Of a DNA stretch of 14,029 bases, positions 8,527-14,029 are shown in pieces (within the stretch, counting starts at the first letter, position 1; every line of letters starts with the position of its first letter). Source of the DNA: Daldinia sp. FL1419 (Eukaryota; Ascomycota; Sordariomycetes; Xylariales; Hypoxylaceae); NCBI GenBank assembly GCA_025201765.1, contig MU623721.1:1-14029 (forward strand). The letters run 5' to 3'. The notes beneath the pieces were generated by a model. The model saw nothing but the letters and a program-made list of their open reading frames with translations, did no database searches and was not told the DNA's origin. The position numbers and the translations under genes were made by a program.

Positions 8527-9254
8527 TTTATTTAATATAAATATTTTCAAAGATTTTATATTAAATAAAAGGAATTTATAATTAAATAAAAAGATATAAA
8601 TAATAATATATTAGTGGAATCTTTTAAAAGAATTACATTTACCTAAAATTAGTCTGCAGCTATTCCAAACCATATTTATTAGAATTGTTCTCCTCCATAT
8701 CTACCTTTTTATCTTTTGCTTTATTTTTTTCAATTATATATATTAAAAAATTCTAAATAAAAGTAAATATATTTTTGAAAAAAAGGTTATATTTATTAGG
8801 ATTTAAATTTGAATATATTAAAAAATCATTAAAGATTTATAATAAATTATTATTAAAAAATAGTAGAATATTTAATATAAATTGAATTCTTTAAATAAAA
8901 GATTATTATAATAATAATATATAAAAATAATAAATATTATTAGGAATGGAATGATATATATATATTTTCTTTTAAGATTAATTCTTTTATAAATGTTATA
9001 TTATAATTAATAAATATTAATAAAATGGATATAGAAAAGGATTATATGGTAAAATAATTATAGTATTAATAATATTAAAATAAATAATCCTTTTAAAATT
9101 ATTAAAATATATGAAAATTATAGATATAATAAATAAAGGATTAAATATAATAAAAATAATTATTAGATATTATTAATAATCTTTTAATAAATTTCTTAAA
9201 GGTTTAAAGATTTAAAAAGAATTATAATAAAATTTTAATAATTAATTTATAAAA

Positions 9255-9338
9255 TTACATTGAAAAGGTATAATTAAATTCTTTATGTAATTTTTTATTC
9301 TTAATAAATAAATTATTTTTATTATATATAATTATATT
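9255..9338 (-). pseudogene. C-G-Y-A-F frame relic, copy 2
   Basis: The most mutated of the four copies. From 9338 the frame runs 27 codons to a TAA at 9255-9257. The motif is changed to FNYTF and both Cys codons are lost, all explainable by C-to-T and G-to-A. It is cut at its upstream end by the A repeat at 9341. Confidence 0.35.
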
Positions 9339-9340
9339 GG

Positions 9341-9483
9341 AAGCTTGATCGGATAGGCGGCGGGTAAGTTTTCTCCGGAACACGGTTCCTACCCGGAACA
9401 AATACTAAAAGATGGACCGGATACCTATAATATATTCTAGGTAAATCGGGGTAATAATAAATAAATAATAAATAAATAAATAA
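9341..9483 (+). repeat. A repeat, copy 3 (best preserved)
   Basis: Runs from AAGCTTGATCGGATAGGCGG to ATCGGGGTAATAATAAATAA plus AATA repeats. It contains a nested inverted repeat at 9361-9395: CGGGTA...TACCCG enclosing GGAAC-ACG-GTTCC (9377-9389), which could fold as a hairpin. In copies 2 and 4 this structure is eroded. Confidence 0.8.
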
Positions 9484-9983
9484 TGTCTAGATTTCATAAA
9501 ATAATATAGCAATAACCTAGGTATAAGGTAACAATAAGATTTAAAATGATTTTATTATTTTTTTTTAATAAATAATAAAAATATTATTATATTATAAAGA
9601 AATTATTTTTAAGAAAGGTTGGGATATATATGGTCTATATAAAATATAAATACATATAAATAATTTCATATTTTTTATAAAGGATTATTACCTATTCTTA
9701 TTTTTATAATTCTTTTTTAATATTATAATATTATATTTACTTTTTAAAATGGTTTAAAATAATACTACCAACCTATAACCTTTCCCAATTAACCTTCATC
9801 CTTCTTATATATCTTATTTATATTTTATAATATTATAATATAATATTATTATATCTATTATGTTTATAATTTAATACTACCTTAAAAAACCTATTTTATT
9901 TTTATATATATATTATATTAAAAAAAAATTTATATATTTATAAATATTTTATTATTTTTCCAATTTTATTTCATTATTATTTA
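9484..9983 (+). repeat. Y interior segment, forward copy
   Basis: Matches 10200-10790: TTTCATAAAATAATATAGCA, AATGGTTTAAAATAATACTA, TAACCTTTCCCAATTAACCT. C is kept and G lost from about 9660 on, while the same-orientation copy at 10500-10680 shows the reverse. It is a direct repeat of that segment at about 725-bp spacing. Confidence 0.7.
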
Positions 9984-10113
9984 TTTATTATTTATTTATT
10001 ATTACCCCAATTTACCTAAAATATATTATAGGTATCTGGTATATCTTTTAGTATTTATTCTAGGTAAAAACCGTATTCTAAAGAAAATTTACCTATTATT
10101 TATTTAAATAAGT
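9984..10113 (-). repeat. A repeat, copy 4 (inverted)
   Basis: TATTACCCCAATTTACCTAA through AAATTTACCTATTATTTATT and TAAATAAGT is the reverse complement of copy 3 with G-to-A and C-to-T changes. Y sequence follows directly at 10114, as in copy 1. Confidence 0.75.
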
Positions 10114-10320
10114 TATATTATTATAATTTTAGTTTTACTTTATATTCTTATTAAAATTTATTTCTTAATAAAAATAATTAAATTTTAATATAGAAAAACA
10201 TTTTATATATTATAATATTTAAATTTTATGAAGTGGTATGGTAATGGTTCGGATGTAGAATAATAATAAAATTTAAAATAATTTTATTATTTTTTTTTTT
10301 TTATAAATAATAAAAATGTT

Positions 10321-10386
10321 ATATACCTGTAATATATTCTAGGTAAATCGGGGTAGTAATAAATAATAAAAAATAATAAAAATGTT
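10321..10386 (+). repeat. A-end fragment inserted with a 16-bp flanking duplication
   Basis: ATATACCTGTAATATATTCT, AGGTAAATCGGGG and TAGTAATAAATAATAAA are the end of the A repeat. The insert lies between two identical copies of AAATAATAAAAATGTT (10305-10320 and 10371-10386). The other Y copies (2180-2200, 9575-9600) lack it. Confidence 0.7.
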
Positions 10387-10867
10387 ATTATATTATAAAA
10401 AGGTTATTCTGGGGGAGGGTTGGGGTATATGCAGTTTGTATAAGGTATGAATATATATAAATAATTTTACATTTTTATGAAAAACTATTATCCATTTTTA
10501 TTTTTACAATTTTTTTAATATTATAAAATTATATTTATTTTTTAAAATGGCTTAAAATGGTATTGTTAATTTATGGCCCTTTTTAATTAACTTTAATCTT
10601 TTTTATATATTTTATTTGTACTTTGTAATATTGTAATATAATATTATTATATCTATTGTATTTATAATTTGGTATTATTTGAAAAAATTTATTTTATTTT
10701 TATATATATATTATATTAAATAAAAAAAAACTTACATATTTATAGGTATTTTATTATTTTTTAATTTTATTTTGTTATTAACTTTTTTTAAATGTTTTGG
10801 TCTTTTTGTTAAAGATTATTATGGTGTTTTGGATTTAATATAATATTTTAATATTATGTTATATTAA

Positions 10868-10996
10868 GATTATAATTCTGGTGTAATTATATATTATAAA
10901 AATAATTTATTTATTGAAAATGGGGAATTATATAAAAAGTGTGGCTACGCCTTTCTGGCGCAATTCTGGGAATTAATTACTAAAATTTTATTATAG
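10868..10996 (+). pseudogene. C-G-Y-A-F frame relic, copy 3
   Basis: An open frame of 42 codons from GAT at 10868 to TAG at 10994-10996. The motif KKCGYAFLAQFW is near the middle and keeps the second Cys; the first Cys of the other copies is Tyr here (TGT to TAT, a G-to-A change). A TAA lies immediately upstream. The dinucleotide AG at the junction (TTAAG followed by ATTATAAT) could be an old splice acceptor, but this is inference. Frame conservation across four independently mutated copies argues that it was once coding. No homologue is recognised. It lies on the opposite strand to the SADY relic at the far end of Z. Confidence 0.45.
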
Positions 10997-11666
10997 CTTT
11001 TTTAAGGTTTTTAAACTTTTAAAAAATTTATTAAAAAATTATTAATAATATTTAATAATTATTTTTATTATATTTAATTTTTTATTTATTAGGTTTATAA
11101 TTCTTATATATTCTAATAATTTTGGGAAGATTATTTATTTTAGTGTTATTGATATTATAATTATTTTATAATATAATTTTACTTTATATTTATTTTATTA
11201 ATATTTATTAATTATAATATAAGATTTATAAAGGAATTAATTTTAAAAGAAAATGTATATATATTACCTTATCCTTAATAATCTACATTATTTTTATATA
11301 TTATTATTATAGCAATTTTTTATTTAAAAAATTTAATTGATATTAAATGTTTTATTATTCTTTAATAATAATTTATTATAAATCTTTAATAATTTCTTAA
11401 TATATTTAAATTTAAATTTTAATAAATATAACTTTTCCATTAAAAATATATTTGCCCTTATTTAAAATTCCTTAATATATATAATTAAAAAAAATAAGGA
11501 AAAAGATAAAGAGGTAGATATGGAAGAAAGTAATTTTAATAAATATAATTTGAAATAAATATAAAATAATTTTGGATAAATGTAATTTTCTTAAAGGACC
11601 TTATTAATATATTATTATTTATATTTTTTTATTTAATTATAAATTTTTCTTATTTAATTCAAAATT

Positions 11667-11958
11667 TCTAAAAACATTTGTATTAAGTAAATTATAATGC
11701 TATTCTATATATAAATAATTAAATTTATTTAAAAAATTAATAGGCTATTAATAGGATTTTATTGGGGTTGAATAACACTCTTTCATAATCTGCGCTAATT
11801 AAGAAAGCTCTCTAGAAACGTTTGTGCTGGGCAAGTCGTAGTGCTATTCTGTACATGGGTAGTTGAACCTTTTTGAGGAACCAACGGGCTACCAGCGGGG
11901 CTTCATCGGGGTCGGACAACGCTCTTTCATAGTCTGCGCTAGTTAAGAAAGCTCTATT
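11667..11958 (-). pseudogene. SADY-frame relic with 48-codon tandem repeat
   Basis: Minus strand. The first unit is open for exactly 48 codons (11958 to 11815) and reads through SADYERALSDPDEAPLVARW and KKVQLPMYRIALRLAQHKRF. Then comes TAG at 11812-11814, and the next unit continues in the same frame (RAFLISADYER) to a TAA at 11737-11739 that replaces the Trp codon of unit one. The unit length is 144 bp (GCT at 11950-11952 versus 11806-11808). A frayed match suggests part of a third unit below 11680. The first unit is in near-original condition while the second is heavily mutated. It lies on the strand opposite to the C-G-Y-A-F frame. A mobile-element protein tail is possible; the family is not recognised. 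Confidence 0.55.
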
Positions 11959-12024
11959 TCATTATTAACTTTTTTAAAAATATTTTAATCTTTTCATTAG
12001 AAATTATTATAATATTTTAAATTT

Positions 12025-12048
12025 AATATAATATTTTAATATTATATT
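12025..12048. repeat. AT-rich inverted repeat (hairpin)
   Basis: AATATAATATT-TT-AATATTATATT, perfect 11-base arms, immediately before the C-G-Y-A-F frame as in the other copies. Confidence 0.8.
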
Positions 12049-12055
12049 ATATTAA

Positions 12056-12151
12056 GATTATAATCCCAATACAATTACATGTTATGAAAATGATTTGCTT
12101 ATTAAAAATGGAGAATTGTACAAAAAATATGGTTATGCTTTTTTGGTGTAA
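12056..12151 (+). pseudogene. C-G-Y-A-F frame relic, copy 4
   Basis: GAT at 12056 opens 31 codons ending in TAA (12149-12151). It keeps TCYENDLL and YKKYGYAFLV; the second Cys is Tyr here. The TAA sits where copy 3 has CAA (Gln), the expected C-to-T outcome. The AT hairpin and TTAAG junction directly upstream are shared with copy 3. Confidence 0.42.
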
Positions 12152-12423
12152 TTTTAAAAGTTAATTATTAAGACTTTATTATAATTCTTTTAAGGTTTTT
12201 AAATTTTTAAGAAATTTCTTAAAGAATTATTTTTATTATATTTAATCCTTTATTTATTAAATTTACAATTTTCATATATTTTAACAATTTTAAAAGAATT
12301 ATTTATTTTAATATTATTAATATTATAATTATTTTATAATATAATCCTATTTTATATTAATTTTATTAATATTTATTAATTGTAATATAAAATTTATAGA
12401 GAAACTAATTTTAAAGGGAAGTA

Positions 12424-12530
12424 TCTATGTCTTTCTTATTTCATTAATTACACCACAAATCTAATTGACCAATTAGTTCCCAAAGAATTTAACAAAAAAA
12501 CCCCATAATTTTGGACATTAAATCCTACTA
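12424..12530 (+). repeat. Direct repeat L, left copy
   Basis: TCTATGTCTTTCTTATTTCA, TTAATTACACCACAAATCTA and ATTGACCAATTAGTTCCCAAA match 13840-13930. Relative to that copy it shows C-to-T and G-to-A changes and a short A/C-rich insertion after 12485. Confidence 0.7.
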
Positions 12531-12780
12531 TATACATATTTCCGGTTGTAATCAGATATAATATGGTTTAAAAAATTATAAATTAAATTAATTTTTAAAT
12601 GATATTAATTATTAATGTTTTTAGGTGGTTTTTAAATTAATATAATGAATTAAAGTGGTTTTGAATTTTGATGTACCTTATGTGCGTCTTTGTGACTTTT
12701 TTGTGGTATATAGTTTTTTTAATTAAATAAGAGTTTATATTAGTAAAATCCCCCTATAAATTATTTAATTAGGGTATTAA
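12531..12780. other. G-retaining AT-rich spacer
   Basis: No match found to other repeats in the window and no supported frame. GTACCTTATGTGCGTCTTTG at 12672-12691 is the only less AT-rich piece. Confidence 0.35.
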
Positions 12781-12784
12781 ATAA

Positions 12785-13830
12785 AAGCTTTAATAATTAC
12801 TTAAATGTAAGGTGATTATATGTTGAAGAAGGTATTTAAATGATTAGATAAAAGGTTAATAGAAGTAATTGTTGGTAATGGTAATTGGTGTTTAAGAGGT
12901 AGAATTAATGATATATTTAATAAGAGAAAAAAACTATAAATTATTATAAAAAGGTATATGAAAGGTAATGTTTAAAGAGTTTAATCTGATTAGATAAGAA
13001 TTAACATTTGGGAATTTATATATTAAATAGGAATTTTAATTTAAAATTAATGTTATTAAATAGGAGCTTTAATAGTTTCTTAGATATAAGGTAATTATAT
13101 TTTAAGGAAGGTATTCAAATAATTAAATAAAAGGCTAATTAATAAAAATAATTACTAGTGTTTAAGAGATAGAATGGATGATGTATTTAATTGGAAAATA
13201 AATTATAAATTATTGTAAAAAGTTATATAAAATGTGATGTTTAAAAAACTTAACCTGATCAGGCAAGAATTAACTCTTAAAGGCTTATTTACGTCCAGAA
13301 AAGCCTGTGGAAACCCTAGAAGGGTTTATTTTATGGAGGTTAATAAAGTTTTGTAAAGTAGTTTTAGTTACGTAATTATACTACCCTGGTTTATTATAAT
13401 AAAGAATTTAATCCGATTAGAAAAGAATTAATTCTTAAAGACCTATATATTGAATAGGAGCTTTAATAACTACCTAAATATAAGGTAGTTTTATCCTAAA
13501 AAAAATATTTAAATAATTACATATAAGAATTAATACAGGTAATTACTGGCAATGGTAATGCGCTCAAAAAATAGAAAAGACGATATATTTAATAAAAAAA
13601 CAAATTTATAAATTATTGTAAAAAGTTATAAAAAAAAGTAATAATTTTCTAGAGTTTAATTTAATAAACCAAGAATCAACTCTTAAAGGCCTATTTATAT
13701 CCTAAAAAAGTTTGTGGAGACCCTAGAAAAGGTTATTCCATAAAGGCTTATAGGATATGCCTTACACTTTAACTACCCCATAATAAACCAAAAATTTAAA
13801 TGATATAAAAGATACCAGGTAATTATATCC
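12785..13830 (+). repeat. R2 repeat array, three main units
   Basis: A segment like AGGAGCTTTAATAACTACCT AAATATAAGGTA starts near 12785, 13064 and 13458. Each is followed by (A)AAATAATTAnATAAnAGnnTAAT, then GGTAATTACTGGCAATGGTAAT or a mutated form. A second segment, like TTAATCTGATTAGATAAGAATT AACTCTTAAAGGCCTATTTAT, occurs near 12978, 13248, 13406 and 13654. These match R2 at 5300-6480 and its inverted pieces at 2425-3235. The first two units are C-depleted and the last is G-depleted. 13246-13330 keeps more original sequence; a 32-codon open run there (LRPEKPVETLEG) is not conserved in frame in the next unit, so no gene is called. Confidence 0.7.
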
Positions 13831-13839
13831 TAAAAAAAA

Positions 13840-13930
13840 TCTATGTCTTTCTTATTTCATTAGTTGCGCCACAATCCTAACTGACCAATCAGCTCCCAGA
13901 GAAATCCCTTGTAATTTCAGACATTTTCAA
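13840..13930 (+). repeat. Direct repeat L, right copy (better preserved)
   Basis: TCTATGTCTTTCTTATTTCA, TTAGTTGCGCCACAATCCTA and ACTGACCAATCAGCTCCCAG. It keeps CpG and a GACCAATCAG (CCAAT-type) word. It lies about 1.4 kb from the left copy, so the pair could be remnants of long terminal repeats or of a longer repeat unit. Confidence 0.65.
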
Positions 13931-14029
13931 CTGCTACAGTTATGGGACAAAAAAACCGCACACCTCAAATTTTGTACCCCTAACATTCAAATTTAAATAA
14001 CTTAATAAAGAAAATAGATAAAATTAATT
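13931..14029. other. Less degraded window end
   Basis: Contains a 13-bp inverted repeat AACTG-CTA-CAGTT (13929-13941) and C-retaining sequence. The feature it belongs to continues outside the window. Confidence 0.3.

Larger units (their letters stand above)
8413..9340 (-). mobile_element. Z element copy, reverse, cut by A repeat at 9341
   Basis: Reverse complement of about 10868-11945. It runs from the SADY coding relic (8413-8526), through sequence matching 11460-11680 (for example CCATATCTACCTTTTTATCT), to the C-G-Y-A-F relic (9255-9338). It stops at 9340, where A repeat copy 3 starts; the expected next bases of the element are not there. The left part (8420-8500) keeps normal base composition while the rest is C-depleted. 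Confidence 0.65.
9341..10113. mobile_element. Element with about 140-bp inverted A ends
   Basis: A repeat copy 3 (9341-9483, forward) and copy 4 (9984-10113, inverted) face each other. They enclose about 500 bp matching part of Y (10215-10760). Each A copy has AATAAATAA-type tandem DNA on its inner side. Copy 3 keeps GC-rich sequence (GGATAGGCGGCGGG), whereas copy 4 has lost its G on the + strand. Copy 3 interrupts the Z copy ending at 9340, so it arrived later or marks a rearrangement breakpoint. No transposase frame lies inside, so it could be a non-autonomous (MITE-like) element or an inverted duplication. No clear target-site duplication was seen. Confidence 0.45.
10114..10996 (+). mobile_element. 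Y element copy, forward
   Basis: Same order as the reverse copy at 7063-8015, including the G-rich tract (10411-10425), the AT hairpin (10837-10860) and the C-G-Y-A-F relic (10868-10996). It differs by carrying an extra 66 bp at 10321-10386 made from the A repeat end. It runs without a break into Z at about 10868-11958. Confidence 0.65.
10868..11958 (+). mobile_element. Z element copy, forward
   Basis: Begins with the C-G-Y-A-F frame and ends with the SADY tandem units. It matches 8413-9340 (reversed) over its full length and 11960-12423 (same orientation) over 10868-11258. 10980-11660 is AT-rich and holds no frame I can support. The base bias changes from G-retaining to C-retaining near 11180, showing patchwise mutation of one copy. 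Confidence 0.65.
11960..12423 (+). mobile_element. Partial Z copy, forward, second
   Basis: Aligns with about 10773-11258 in the same orientation, starting at ATTATTAACTTTTTT directly after the SADY unit and ending at AAACTAATTTTAAAGGGAAG. It keeps C where the 10773-11180 copy keeps G. Confidence 0.65.

Noticed and set aside
11811..11955. tRNA or 5S rRNA in the GC-richer island
   Set aside because: No cloverleaf, A/B box pair or 5S internal control region could be fitted. The segment reads instead as a coding unit on the minus strand.
12424..13930. Intact LTR retrotransposon
   Set aside because: The interior is repetitive R2 with no gag or pol frame, and no primer-binding site or polypurine tract was recognised.
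1..14029. Mitochondrial, plastid or apicomplexan AT-rich genome
   Set aside because: No rRNA, tRNA or long conserved genes appear in 14 kb. The pairwise copies differ by directional transitions with CpG-containing islands, which fits RIP in a fungal nucleus better.

Overview
This window looks like a decayed, extremely AT-rich block of nuclear DNA from a filamentous ascomycete fungus (Pezizomycotina). No intact gene, tRNA, rRNA or CRISPR array is visible. The organism call is an inference. Dispersed repeat copies differ mainly by C-to-T and G-to-A changes, often CpA to TpA and TpG to TpA. That is the signature of repeat-induced point mutation (RIP). Short islands escaped and keep normal base composition and CpG. 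All repeat alignments were made by eye, so boundaries are good to about 10-20 bases.

Layout. 1-1670 is AT-rich DNA almost without C on the + strand; it holds a GT-rich low-complexity tract (301-395) and two short minus-strand open segments. 1669-2945 is bounded by inverted copies of a repeat, R1, and contains a rotated fragment of the A and Y repeats plus an inverted R2 fragment. 2960-4320 holds R2 debris and a 100-bp tandem duplication. 4326-4640 is a better-preserved island with a third R1 copy carrying a perfect 26-bp palindrome, and a 13-bp minisatellite. 4860-6480 is an R2 region whose core (TCCTGCAGGATATACCCT-like) recurs at least five times. 6491-7062 holds a C-rich tract and simple AT DNA.

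7063-12423 is a nest of related mobile-element copies. Y is present in reverse at 7063-8015, in part at 9484-9980 and forward at 10114-10996. Z is present in reverse at 8413-9340, forward at 10868-11958 and in part at 11960-12423. The A repeat forms long inverted ends around 9341-10113. Within Y and Z two protein-coding relics can be followed across copies: a short C-terminal frame ending around a C-G-Y-A-F motif (four copies), and an opposite-strand frame with SADYERALSDPDE, tandemly duplicated with a 144-bp (48-codon) period in one copy. 12424-13930 is an array of R2 units bounded by direct repeats of about 90 bp.

The clearest large-scale signal is strand-asymmetric decay. Blocks of hundreds of bases have lost C (G kept) or lost G (C kept), and same-orientation copies of one element can be mutated on opposite strands. 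Nothing here can be shown to be a functioning system. The points most worth checking are the conserved coding frames and the strand-block mutation pattern.
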